Below are positions 41,624 to 54,000 of a DNA stretch of 64,000 nt, in pieces (position 1 is the first letter of the stretch; every line of letters begins with the position of its first letter). The DNA is from Leptasterias polaris (Eukaryota > Echinodermata > Asteroidea > Forcipulatida > Asteriidae), in NCBI GenBank assembly GCA_037783415.1, contig JAZGTN010000181.1, positions 1-64,000 on the forward strand. The letters run 5' to 3'. Both the position numbers and the translations under genes were made by a program. The notes under the pieces were generated by a model. That model worked only from the letters and a program-made list of their open reading frames with translations, had not been told where the DNA came from and did no database searches.

Positions 41624-42779
41624 GAGGGATCAGTTCTATGAACAAACCTCGGGGGCCGCCATGGGATCTCCTCTATCCCCGGTCCTGGCAGATTTGTTCA
41701 TGGAAGAGTTTGAACTGGACACCATCGAGAATGCTGATCTTCGCCCCAACCTCTGGCTCCGCTACGTTGATGACACCTTTGTGGTTTGGCCCCACGGCAA
41801 GACAGCACTCGACCAGTTCCTCCAACACCTCAACAACCAGCATCCTCTCATCAAATTCACCATGGAACAAGAAGAGAACAACACCATCTCCTTCCTAGAT
41901 GTTCAAGTCACAAGAAGAGCGGATGGCACCCTCGCCCACACCGTACACCGCAAACCAACCCACACTGACCGGTATCTACACAGCTCTTCGTTTCATCATC
42001 CACGCTTCAAGTCTGCCGTCCAGAACACCTTGGTCCGCCGTGCATTTAACATCTGCGACCAAGACAGCTTGAAGCAGGAACTCCATCACATCCAGACATC
42101 GCTACGACTCAACGGATACAAGACCTTCAACTTCAACCAGCCCAAGCCAAGCCTACCAGCAGAACGGCCAGATTTCAAGGCAACCATCACTCTCCCGTAC
42201 ATCGGCCTCACATCACACAAGCTACAACGGATCTTCAGCCAAGCCCAAGTCAAGACCTTCCACACAGCACCGAACAAGATTCAAGCATCTCTTCACACAC
42301 ACAAGGACAAGCAAGACACCCAAGCCAAGGCCGGCGTTTACCGCATTCCTTGTGAATGTGGTAAAGTATACATCGGAGAAACCGGCCGCAACGTATCAAC
42401 AAGAATCAAGGAACATCAAGCACACGGCAGACTGGGACACCTGGACAAATCCGCAATCATCAAACATTCACAAGAACAAGATCATCTCATCAAATGGAAG
42501 CAAGCCAAGCTCATCGCACCTGTCAAGTTCTGGCACCAACGCAGAGTCAGGGAAGCGATCGAGATCAAGTCGCACAACACGGTTCCACAAGACATCGGGT
42601 TTTTCATCAATGACATCTGGTCACCTCTACTCAAGCCAGTCCTCCCAGCAGCAGCTCACCACAACACTGACACACTCCAGCGCACACACATCCAGCCAGC
42701 AGCCAACTACCATGCATCACCGGTCAACAACAACTTGGATACTTCCCGCCCAAAAGTGCACCCCACTAGCTCTACTTAA
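41622..42779 (+). pseudogene. PLE polyprotein fragment (RT C-terminal part plus GIY-YIG endonuclease), right copy
   Basis: An open frame of 385 codons ending with TAA at 42777-42779. From residue 2 on it is identical to the left-copy protein from residue 28. YVDD lies at 48-51, GVY at 238-240 and YIG at 250-252. PLE homology starts at 41624; the first codon, GTG at 41622, straddles the copy junction, and the first ATG is residue 14 within the GAAMGSP motif. An in-frame TGA lies just upstream at 41604-41606, inside antisense sequence of the left copy. The N-terminal RT motifs are absent, so this is a 5'-truncated dead copy. The lack of any difference between the two copies suggests a single recent insertion event rather than two independent ones. 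Confidence 0.93.
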
Positions 42780-42806
42780 GCTGCAACACCACCAGCAGTC
42801 CAGCAT

Positions 42807-42848
42807 TCTCCTGAAGACGAGCAGAGTATACTGTTCGAAACGTCGAGA
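42807..42848 (+). ncRNA. Candidate hammerhead ribozyme motif, right PLE copy
   Basis: On the PLE sense strand: TCTC (42807-42810), core CTGAAGA (42811-42817), one extra C, stem GAGCAG (42819-42824), loop AGTATA, stem CTGTTC (42831-42836, one G-T wobble), core GAAA (42837-42840), C, then GTC (42842-42844) and GAGA (42845-42848), which pairs with TCTC. This matches the order of a type I hammerhead: helix I, CUGANGA, helix II, GAAA, very short helix III, GUC cleavage triplet. Hammerheads have been reported in PLEs. The deviations are the extra base before helix II and a helix III of only AC/GT with no loop, which would need a dimeric form to cleave. Activity is not established. Confidence 0.55.
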
Positions 42849-42855
42849 CCAAACC

Positions 42856-42871
42856 GGCTCTTTTCAGAGCC
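42856..42871 (+). other. Short hairpin in PLE 3' UTR, right copy
   Basis: GGCTCT, loop TTTC, AGAGCC: a perfect 6-bp stem, seven bases after the hammerhead-like motif. It could be a recognition structure for the element's own reverse transcriptase; this is inference from its position. Confidence 0.6.
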
Positions 42872-42953
42872 AACACTCCTCCCAAAAGAGATTATACACA
42901 TGGTTGTACCCGCAAGTTCACTACTATTTACATTTATAGTTATAGTTACTTCT

Positions 42954-42988
42954 TACTTTCAACACCATGCAAAGCTTCAAACACCACT
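42954..42988 (+). other. 35-bp unmatched tail between right PLE arm and target-site copy
   Basis: This stretch (starting TACTTTCAACACC, ending AAACACCACT) has no counterpart at the left end and is not satellite sequence. It may be the true 3' terminus of the element, missing from the left copy, or filler captured during insertion. Confidence 0.8.
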
Positions 42989-43001
42989 TAACCGTATAGT
43001 A
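42989..43001. repeat. Target-site duplication, right copy
   Basis: TAACCGTATAGTA is followed by the normal satellite (TCTGGAACGG). The base before it is T, where the satellite has C, so the duplication is exactly 13 bp. Confidence 0.93.
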
Positions 43002-43328
43002 TCTGGAACGGAATTTTGCAACATGCCCCGCCCACCCCCCGCCCACCCCTTTACCCCCCCCCCCCCCTTAACAGCTAGCAACATGAAACTTGGAAGAACA
43101 ATAAATGTGGTAAAATGTGTTTGTTTGTTGGGAACTTTGTTATAAAGTTCACAATTTTAAACTCAATATGAATACATGGTTAGAAAAGTTGGAGGGAAAG
43201 CAAAAACGCCCCCCCCCCAACTCAAGGCCCCCTTCCAACCTGTTTCCCTTTTTACCGCTTATCCACAATAATTAACCCCCTCTTGTCGATTAATTAAATA
43301 TTTTGTAATGTTTTTAGAATCTTATTAC

Positions 43329-45084
43329 GAAAAAGAGACATGTTAATAACTTTTTGAGGGAAGATTTGGACGTAACTTCCAAGTATTCAATATAATGTAC
43401 ACAGTGTGTCATGCAGGTTTTTCCTCTCACATTGCTTAAAGTACATGTAAATGCTTCAACATGTTTGACCTTGTTGTAGACAAACGCAATAAAATATTCC
43501 AATTTTTTTTCCAGATTTCATATCAGTGACTTATTCTCAACATTTTAAGCATAATTTTTCCCCCATAAAGAATAATTGACTGCCCTTATAGGGTGCACTA
43601 CTCTAAATCGACCAAAAATTCATGCGCCAAGCTACTTATCATAATTTGTAAACCCACAACTTATTTTTAATTATAACGTTTTGGGGGTCATGCAACTAAT
43701 AGAGTGTGTAATTATAAGAACTTATCACAACCTGGGGGTTCTGGGTTTCAAGTTTTGAGGAGATTTGATAAATTTGGGCTTTAAAGTTGGTCCTATTTAG
43801 CTTGGGAATTGGAGGAGTGCCTCATGAAAACTGGCGGCAAGTCGGTTTGGGAAAAAACACATTTTCGGGGGTGTTTTTTTCTTGGGTAATTAGCAAAAAT
43901 TCCAAACGGCTGACCTGCCAAAAATTGAAAAGAAATCTGAAGTTTAGTGGTCTGAAAATATATTTGATTGGTTTTCAAGAGGCTGAGAGACTTTTAACTA
44001 TTTTTTGAGAATTTTTGAATATTTAGCATTTATCATTGTTTGCTATGGGAGTCTATTTAGAGGGGTGAAACCTATAGATACAAAATGGTGGCGCCCGCTA
44101 CACCCGTGTACCCGTGTGCTCAGTGTTGTTAATACGGTTATGTAGGCTTGAAACGACGACAGTAGTGTGTTGTATGGGGGCACTTTTCGTCAGTTGTTGC
44201 TGTGTTTACATTGAAAACATCATTCCTTTGGCTGTATTAACAGATAGTATATAGTAATAATGTTGCTATTTGTTCCTAAAATTACAAAACAACAGAATAA
44301 TTCAACGTTCCAAAGAAAGGTTTGCTGGGTTTGGTTTTTAGTGTAATACTATATCGACGAGTATGATATCACGGTAAGTCACATTCAAGAAACTCAAGAA
44401 TCTCAGTGGCTGGTTGATCAGGGGAAAGGTAGAGACAAACCATCAACAGACTATGTGAAGATGACATAGGCGGTGGGTGGTTGATATGGCATCATGAATG
44501 TCAAGTTCCCGGGAACTGATTGCATGTGTGAAACCCTAGCCCTCGCAGCCAAAACCTTAGCCCTCAGCAAAAACCCACAGCCTACACCCAAACCCTAGCC
44601 ATCGGCCAAAACCCTAGCCATCGGCACAGAAACCCTAGCCGTCGGCCCAAACCCTAGCATACACCCCAAACCCTATAGCCATCAGCCCAAAACCCTAGCT
44701 CTTAGTCTAAACCCTAGTTTACAGTCTTATCCTATTGTCCACAACTAACCGTATAGTATCTGGAACGGAATTTTGCAACATGCCCCGCCCACCCCCCGCC
44801 CACCCCTTTACCCCCCCCCCCTTAACAGCTAGCAACATGAAACTTGGAAGAACAATAAATGTGGTAAAATGTGTTTGTTTGTTGGGAACTTTGTTATAAA
44901 GTTCACAATTTTAAACTCAATATGAATACATGGTTAGAAAAGTTGGAGGGAAAGCAAAAACGCCCCCCCCCCCCAACTCAAGGCCCCCTTCCAACCTGTT
45001 TCCCTTTTTACCGCTTATCCACAATAATTAACCCCCTCTTGTCGATTAATTAAATATTTTGTAATGTTTTTAGAATCTTATTAC
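43329..45084. repeat. Unit 24, 3-bp deletion near 44366
   Basis: GAGTATGAGACTATCACGG reads GAGTATGATATCACGG, a loss of GAC. The change is private and makes this the shortest unit without a large deletion (1756 bp). It is the first complete unit after the retroelement. Confidence 0.9.
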
Positions 45085-48000
45085 GAAAAAGAGACATGTT
45101 AATAACTTTTTGAGGGAAGATTTGGACGTAACTTCCAAGTATTCAATATAATGTACACAGTGTGTCATGCAGGTTTTTCCTCTCACATTGCTTAAAGTAC
45201 ATGTAAATGCTTCAACATGTTTGACCTTGTTGTAGACAAACGCAATAAAATATTCCAATTTTTTTTCCAGATTTCATATCAGTGACTTATTCTCAACATT
45301 TTAAGCATAATTTTTCCCCCATAAAGAATAATTGACTGCCCTTATAGGGTGCACTACTCTAAATCGACCAAAAATTCATGCGCCAAGCTACTTATCATAA
45401 TTTGTAAACCCACAACTTATTTTTAATTATAACGTTTTGGGGGTCATGCAACTAATAGAGTGTGTAATTATAAGAACTTATCACAACCTGGGGGTTCTGG
45501 GTTTCAAGTTTTGAGGAGATTTGATAAATTTGGGCTTTAAAGTTGGTCCTATTTAGCTTGGGAATTGGAGGAGTGCCTCATGAAAACTGGCGGCAAGTCG
45601 GTTTGGGAAAAAACACATTTTCGGGGGTGTTTTTTTCTTGGGTAATTAGCAAAAATTCCAAACGGCTGACCTGCCAAAAATTGAAAAGAAATCTGAAGTT
45701 TAGTGGTCTGAAAATATATTTGATTGGTTTTCAAGAGGCTGAGAGACTTTTAACTATTTTTTGAGAATTTTTGAATATTTAGCATTTATCATTGTTTGCT
45801 ATGGGAGTCTATTTAGAGGGGTGAAACCTATAGATACAAAATGGTGGCGCCCGCTACACCCGTGTACCCGTGTGCTCAGTGTTGTTAATACGGTTATGTA
45901 GGCTTGAAACGACGACAGTAGTGTGTTGTATGGGGGCACTTTTCGTCAGTTGTTGCTGTGTTTACATTGAAAACATCATTCCTTTGGCTGTATTAACAGA
46001 TAGTATATAGTAATAATGTTGCTATTTGTTCCTAAAATTACAAAACAACAGAATAATTCAACGTTCCAAAGAAAGGTTTGCTGGGTTTGGTTTTTAGTGT
46101 AATACTATATCGACGAGTATGAGACTATCACGGTAAGTCACATTCAAGAAACTCAAGAATCTCAGTGGCTGGTTGATCAGGGGAAAGGTAGAGACAAACC
46201 ATCAACAGACTATGTGAAGATGACATAGGCGGTGGGTGGTTGATATGGCATCATGAATGTCAAGTTCCCGGGAACTGATTGCATGTGTGAAACCCTAGCC
46301 CTCGCAGCCAAAACCTTAGCCCTCAGCAAAAACCCACAGCCTACACCCAAACCCTAGCCATCGGCCAAAACCCTAGCCATCGGCACAGAAACCCTAGCCG
46401 TCGGCCCAAACCCTAGCATACACCCCAAACCCTATAGCCATCAGCCCAAAACCCTAGCTCTTAGTCTAAACCCTAGTTTACAGTCTTATCCTATTGTCCA
46501 CAACTAACCGTATAGTATCTGGAACGGAATTTTGCAACATGCCCCGCCCACCCCCCGCCCACCCCTTTACCCCCCCCCCCCCCTTAACAGCTAGCAACAT
46601 GAAACTTGGAAGAACAATAAATGTGGTAAAATGTGTTTGTTTGTTGGGAACTTTGTTATAAAGTTCACAATTTTAAACTCAATATGAATACATGGTTAGA
46701 AAAGTTGGAGGGAAAGCAAAAACGCCCCCCCCCCCCAACTCAAGGCCCCCTTCCAACCTGTTTCCCTTTTTACCGCTTATCCACAATAATTAACCCCCTC
46801 TTGTCGATTAATTAAATATTTTGTAATGTTTTTAGAATCTTATTACGAAAAAGAGACATGTTAATAACTTTTTGAGGGAAGATTTGGACGTAACTTCCAA
46901 GTATTCAATATAATGTACACAGTGTGTCATGCAGGTTTTTCCTCTCACATTGCTTAAAGTACATGTAAATGCTTCAACATGTTTGACCTTGTTGTAGACA
47001 AACGCAATAAAATATTCCAATTTTTTTTCCAGATTTCATATCAGTGACTTATTCTCAACATTTTAAGCATAATTTTTCCCCCATAAAGAATAATTGACTG
47101 CCCTTATAGGGTGCACTACTCTAAATCGACCAAAAATTCATGCGCCAAGCTACTTATCATAATTTGTAAACCCACAACTTATTTTTAATTATAACGTTTT
47201 GGGGGTCATGCAACTAATAGAGTGTGTAATTATAAGAACTTATCACAACCTGGGGGTTCTGGGTTTCAAGTTTTGAGGAGATTTGATAAATTTGGGCTTT
47301 AAAGTTGGTCCTATTTAGCTTGGGAATTGGAGGAGTGCCTCATGAAAACTGGCGGCAAGTCGGTTTGGGAAAAAACACATTTTCGGGGGTGTTTTTTTCT
47401 TGGGTAATTAGCAAAAATTCCAAACGGCTGACCTGCCAAAAATTGAAAAGAAATCTGAAGTTTAGTGGTCTGAAAATATATTTGATTGGTTTTCAAGAGG
47501 CTGAGAGACTTTTAACTATTTTTTGAGAATTTTTGAATATTTAGCATTTATCATTGTTTGCTATGGGAGTCTATTTAGAGGGGTGAAACCTATAGATACA
47601 AAATGGTGGCGCCCGCTACACCCGTGTACCCGTGTGCTCAGTGTTGTTAATACGGTTATGTAGGCTTGAAACGACGACAGTAGTGTGTTGTATGGGGGCA
47701 CTTTTCGTCAGTTGTTGCTGTGTTTACATTGAAAACATCATTCCTTTGGCTGTATTAACAGATAGTATATAGTAATAATGTTGCTATTTGTTCCTAAAAT
47801 TACAAAACAACAGAATAATTCAACGTTCCAAAGAAAGGTTTGCTGGGTTTGGTTTTTAGTGTAATACTATATCGACGAGTATGAGACTATCACGGTAAGT
47901 CACATTCAAGAAACTCAAGAATCTCAGTGGCTGGTTGATCAGGGGAAAGGTAGAGACAAACCATCAACAGACTATGTGAAGATGACATAGGCGGTGGGTG

Positions 48001-51000
48001 GTTGATATGGCATCATGAATGTCAAGTTCCCGGGAACTGATTGCATGTGTGAAACCCTAGCCCTCGCAGCCAAAACCTTAGCCCTCAGCAAAAACCCACA
48101 GCCTACACCCAAACCCTAGCCATCGGCCAAAACCCTAGCCATCGGCACAGAAACCCTAGCCGTCGGCCCAAACCCTAGCATACACCCCAAACCCTATAGC
48201 CATCAGCCCAAAACCCTAGCTCTTAGTCTAAACCCTAGTTTACAGTCTTATCCTATTGTCCACAACTAACCGTATAGTATCTGGAACGGAATTTTGCAAC
48301 ATGCCCCGCCCACCCCCCGCCCACCCCTTTACCCCCCCCCCCCCTTAACAGCTAGCAACATGAAACTTGGAAGAACAATAAATGTGGTAAAATGTGTTTG
48401 TTTGTTGGGAACTTTGTTATAAAGTTCACAATTTTAAACTCAATATGAATACATGGTTAGAAAAGTTGGAGGGAAAGCAAAAACGCCCCCCCCCCAACTC
48501 AAGGCCCCCTTCCAACCTGTTTCCCTTTTTACCGCTTATCCACAATAATTAACCCCCTCTTGTCGATTAATTAAATATTTTGTAATGTTTTTAGAATCTT
48601 ATTACGAAAAAGAGACATGTTAATAACTTTTTGAGGGAAGATTTGGACGTAACTTCCAAGTATTCAATATAATGTACACAGTGTGTCATGCAGGTTTTTC
48701 CTCTCACATTGCTTAAAGTACATGTAAATGCTTCAACATGTTTGACCTTGTTGTAGACAAACGCAATAAAATATTCCAATTTTTTTTCCAGATTTCATAT
48801 CAGTGACTTATTCTCAACATTTTAAGCATAATTTTTCCCCCATAAAGAATAATTGACTGCCCTTATAGGGTGCACTACTCTAAATCGACCAAAAATTCAT
48901 GCGCCAAGCTACTTATCATAATTTGTAAACCCACAACTTATTTTTAATTATAACGTTTTGGGGGTCATGCAACTAATAGAGTGTGTAATTATAAGAACTT
49001 ATCACAACCTGGGGGTTCTGGGTTTCAAGTTTTGAGGAGATTTGATAAATTTGGGCTTTAAAGTTGGTCCTATTTAGCTTGGGAATTGGAGGAGTGCCTC
49101 ATGAAAACTGGCGGCAAGTCGGTTTGGGAAAAAACACATTTTCGGGGGTGTTTTTTTCTTGGGTAATTAGCAAAAATTCCAAACGGCTGACCTGCCAAAA
49201 ATTGAAAAGAAATCTGAAGTTTAGTGGTCTGAAAATATATTTGATTGGTTTTCAAGAGGCTGAGAGACTTTTAACTATTTTTTGAGAATTTTTGAATATT
49301 TAGCATTTATCATTGTTTGCTATGGGAGTCTATTTAGAGGGGTGAAACCTATAGATACAAAATGGTGGCGCCCGCTACACCCGTGTACCCGTGTGCTCAG
49401 TGTTGTTAATACGGTTATGTAGGCTTGAAACGACGACAGTAGTGTGTTGTATGGGGGCACTTTTCGTCAGTTGTTGCTGTGTTTACATTGAAAACATCAT
49501 TCCTTTGGCTGTATTAACAGATAGTATATAGTAATAATGTTGCTATTTGTTCCTAAAATTACAAAACAACAGAATAATTCAACGTTCCAAAGAAAGGTTT
49601 GCTGGGTTTGGTTTTTAGTGTAATACTATATCGACGAGTATGAGACTATCACGGTAAGTCACATTCAAGAAACTCAAGAATCTCAGTGGCTGGTTGATCA
49701 GGGGAAAGGTAGAGACAAACCATCAACAGACTATGTGAAGATGACATAGGCGGTGGGTGGTTGATATGGCATCATGAATGTCAAGTTCCCGGGAACTGAT
49801 TGCATGTGTGAAACCCTAGCCCTCGCAGCCAAAACCTTAGCCCTCAGCAAAAACCCACAGCCTACACCCAAACCCTAGCCATCGGCCAAAACCCTAGCCA
49901 TCGGCACAGAAACCCTAGCCGTCGGCCCAAACCCTAGCATACACCCCAAACCCTATAGCCATCAGCCCAAAACCCTAGCTCTTAGTCTAAACCCTAGTTT
50001 ACAGTCTTATCCTATTGTCCACAACTAACCGTATAGTATCTGGAACGGAATTTTGCAACATGCCCCGCCCACCCCCCGCCCACCCCTTTACCCCCCCCCC
50101 CCCCTTAACAGCTAGCAACATGAAACTTGGAAGAACAATAAATGTGGTAAAATGTGTTTGTTTGTTGGGAACTTTGTTATAAAGTTCACAATTTTAAACT
50201 CAATATGAATACATGGTTAGAAAAGTTGGAGGGAAAGCAAAAACGCCCCCCCCCCCAACTCAAGGCCCCCTTCCAACCTGTTTCCCTTTTTACCGCTTAT
50301 CCACAATAATTAACCCCCTCTTGTCGATTAATTAAATATTTTGTAATGTTTTTAGAATCTTATTACGAAAAAGAGACATGTTAATAACTTTTTGAGGGAA
50401 GATTTGGACGTAACTTCCAAGTATTCAATATAATGTACACAGTGTGTCATGCAGGTTTTTCCTCTCACATTGCTTAAAGTACATGTAAATGCTTCAACAT
50501 GTTTGACCTTGTTGTAGACAAACGCAATAAAATATTCCAATTTTTTTTCCAGATTTCATATCAGTGACTTATTCTCAACATTTTAAGCATAATTTTTCCC
50601 CCATAAAGAATAATTGACTGCCCTTATAGGGTGCACTACTCTAAATCGACCAAAAATTCATGCGCCAAGCTACTTATCATAATTTGTAAACCCACAACTT
50701 ATTTTTAATTATAACGTTTTGGGGGTCATGCAACTAATAGAGTGTGTAATTATAAGAACTTATCACAACCTGGGGGTTCTGGGTTTCAAGTTTTGAGGAG
50801 ATTTGATAAATTTGGGCTTTAAAGTTGGTCCTATTTAGCTTGGGAATTGGAGGAGTGCCTCATGAAAACTGGCGGCAAGTCGGTTTGGGAAAAAACACAT
50901 TTTCGGGGGTGTTTTTTTCTTGGGTAATTAGCAAAAATTCCAAACGGCTGACCTGCCAAAAATTGAAAAGAAATCTGAAGTTTAGTGGTCTGAAAATATA

Positions 51001-54000
51001 TTTGATTGGTTTTCAAGAGGCTGAGAGACTTTTAACTATTTTTTGAGAATTTTTGAATATTTAGCATTTATCATTGTTTGCTATGGGAGTCTATTTAGAG
51101 GGGTGAAACCTATAGATACAAAATGGTGGCGCCCGCTACACCCGTGTACCCGTGTGCTCAGTGTTGTTAATACGGTTATGTAGGCTTGAAACGACGACAG
51201 TAGTGTGTTGTATGGGGGCACTTTTCGTCAGTTGTTGCTGTGTTTACATTGAAAACATCATTCCTTTGGCTGTATTAACAGATAGTATATAGTAATAATG
51301 TTGCTATTTGTTCCTAAAATTACAAAACAACAGAATAATTCAACGTTCCAAAGAAAGGTTTGCTGGGTTTGGTTTTTAGTGTAATACTATATCGACGAGT
51401 ATGAGACTATCACGGTAAGTCACATTCAAGAAACTCAAGAATCTCAGTGGCTGGTTGATCAGGGGAAAGGTAGAGACAAACCATCAACAGACTATGTGAA
51501 GATGACATAGGCGGTGGGTGGTTGATATGGCATCATGAATGTCAAGTTCCCGGGAACTGATTGCATGTGTGAAACCCTAGCCCTCGCAGCCAAAACCTTA
51601 GCCCTCAGCAAAAACCCACAGCCTACACCCAAACCCTAGCCATCGGCCAAAACCCTAGCCATCGGCACAGAAACCCTAGCCGTCGGCCCAAACCCTAGCA
51701 TACACCCCAAACCCTATAGCCATCAGCCCAAAACCCTAGCTCTTAGTCTAAACCCTAGTTTACAGTCTTATCCTATTGTCCACAACTAACCGTATAGTAT
51801 CTGGAACGGAATTTTGCAACATGCCCCGCCCACCCCCCGCCCACCCCTTTACCCCCCCCCCCTTAACAGCTAGCAACATGAAACTTGGAAGAACAATAAA
51901 TGTGGTAAAATGTGTTTGTTTGTTGGGAACTTTGTTATAAAGTTCACAATTTTAAACTCAATATGAATACATGGTTAGAAAAGTTGGAGGGAAAGCAAAA
52001 ACGCCCCCCCCCCCCAACTCAAGGCCCCCTTCCAACCTGTTTCCCTTTTTACCGCTTATCCACAATAATTAACCCCCTCTTGTCGATTAATTAAATATTT
52101 TGTAATGTTTTTAGAATCTTATTACGAAAAAGAGACATGTTAATAACTTTTTGAGGGAAGATTTGGACGTAACTTCCAAGTATTCAATATAATGTACACA
52201 GTGTGTCATGCAGGTTTTTCCTCTCACATTGCTTAAAGTACATGTAAATGCTTCAACATGTTTGACCTTGTTGTAGACAAACGCAATAAAATATTCCAAT
52301 TTTTTTTCCAGATTTCATATCAGTGACTTATTCTCAACATTTTAAGCATAATTTTTCCCCCATAAAGAATAATTGACTGCCCTTATAGGGTGCACTACTC
52401 TAAATCGACCAAAAATTCATGCGCCAAGCTACTTATCATAATTTGTAAACCCACAACTTATTTTTAATTATAACGTTTTGGGGGTCATGCAACTAATAGA
52501 GTGTGTAATTATAAGAACTTATCACAACCTGGGGGTTCTGGGTTTCAAGTTTTGAGGAGATTTGATAAATTTGGGCTTTAAAGTTGGTCCTATTTAGCTT
52601 GGGAATTGGAGGAGTGCCTCATGAAAACTGGCGGCAAGTCGGTTTGGGAAAAAACACATTTTCGGGGGTGTTTTTTTCTTGGGTAATTAGCAAAAATTCC
52701 AAACGGCTGACCTGCCAAAAATTGAAAAGAAATCTGAAGTTTAGTGGTCTGAAAATATATTTGATTGGTTTTCAAGAGGCTGAGAGACTTTTAACTATTT
52801 TTTGAGAATTTTTGAATATTTAGCATTTATCATTGTTTGCTATGGGAGTCTATTTAGAGGGGTGAAACCTATAGATACAAAATGGTGGCGCCCGCTACAC
52901 CCGTGTACCCGTGTGCTCAGTGTTGTTAATACGGTTATGTAGGCTTGAAACGACGACAGTAGTGTGTTGTATGGGGGCACTTTTCGTCAGTTGTTGCTGT
53001 GTTTACATTGAAAACATCATTCCTTTGGCTGTATTAACAGATAGTATATAGTAATAATGTTGCTATTTGTTCCTAAAATTACAAAACAACAGAATAATTC
53101 AACGTTCCAAAGAAAGGTTTGCTGGGTTTGGTTTTTAGTGTAATACTATATCGACGAGTATGAGACTATCACGGTAAGTCACATTCAAGAAACTCAAGAA
53201 TCTCAGTGGCTGGTTGATCAGGGGAAAGGTAGAGACAAACCATCAACAGACTATGTGAAGATGACATAGGCGGTGGGTGGTTGATATGGCATCATGAATG
53301 TCAAGTTCCCGGGAACTGATTGCATGTGTGAAACCCTAGCCCTCGCAGCCAAAACCTTAGCCCTCAGCAAAAACCCACAGCCTACACCCAAACCCTAGCC
53401 ATCGGCCAAAACCCTAGCCATCGGCACAGAAACCCTAGCCGTCGGCCCAAACCCTAGCATACACCCCAAACCCTATAGCCATCAGCCCAAAACCCTAGCT
53501 CTTAGTCTAAACCCTAGTTTACAGTCTTATCCTATTGTCCACAACTAACCGTATAGTATCTGGAACGGAATTTTGCAACATGCCCCGCCCACCCCCCGCC
53601 CACCCCTTTACCCCCCCCCCCCCTTAACAGCTAGCAACATGAAACTTGGAAGAACAATAAATGTGGTAAAATGTGTTTGTTTGTTGGGAACTTTGTTATA
53701 AAGTTCACAATTTTAAACTCAATATGAATACATGGTTAGAAAAGTTGGAGGGAAAGCAAAAACGCCCCCCCCCCCAACTCAAGGCCCCCTTCCAACCTGT
53801 TTCCCTTTTTACCGCTTATCCACAATAATTAACCCCCTCTTGTCGATTAATTAAATATTTTGTAATGTTTTTAGAATCTTATTACGAAAAAGAGACATGT
53901 TAATAACTTTTTGAGGGAAGATTTGGACGTAACTTCCAAGTATTCAATATAATGTACACAGTGTGTCATGCAGGTTTTTCCTCTCACATTGCTTAAAGTA

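Larger units (their letters stand above)
41624..42953 (+). repeat. Right arm of 1330-bp inverted repeat
   Basis: Partner of 40181-41510. Homology begins at GAGGGATCAG (41624) and ends at ACTTCT (42953). In sense orientation it runs from within the reverse transcriptase to the end of the 3' untranslated region. Confidence 0.95.
42780..42953 (+). other. PLE 3' untranslated region, right copy
   Basis: 174 bp between the stop codon and the end of the shared arm. It holds the hammerhead-like motif (42807-42848), a 6-bp-stem hairpin (42856-42871) and, near the end, a doubled TATAGT (about 42935-42947). No poly(A) tail is visible. Confidence 0.85.
40181..42988. mobile_element. Penelope-like retroelement insertion, two 5'-truncated copies head to head
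   Basis: A 2808-bp block interrupts satellite unit 23 and is bounded by a 13-bp target-site duplication. It contains two copies of one PLE pointing outward from the centre: the left copy reads on the minus strand and the right copy on the plus strand. Both have lost the 5' part of the element and retain the end of the reverse transcriptase, the GIY-YIG nuclease and the 3' untranslated region. PLEs are known to insert as complex, often partly inverted and 5'-truncated copies with target duplications of variable length, which fits. The symmetry axis lies at about 41567. No other unit in the window has an insertion, so it postdates the amplification of the surrounding units. Confidence 0.95.

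Noticed and set aside
40181..42988. DNA transposon with long terminal inverted repeats
   Set aside because: The arms contain reverse transcriptase and GIY-YIG coding sequence and a retroelement 3' UTR rather than transposase ends. The inverted arms are two copies of one element.
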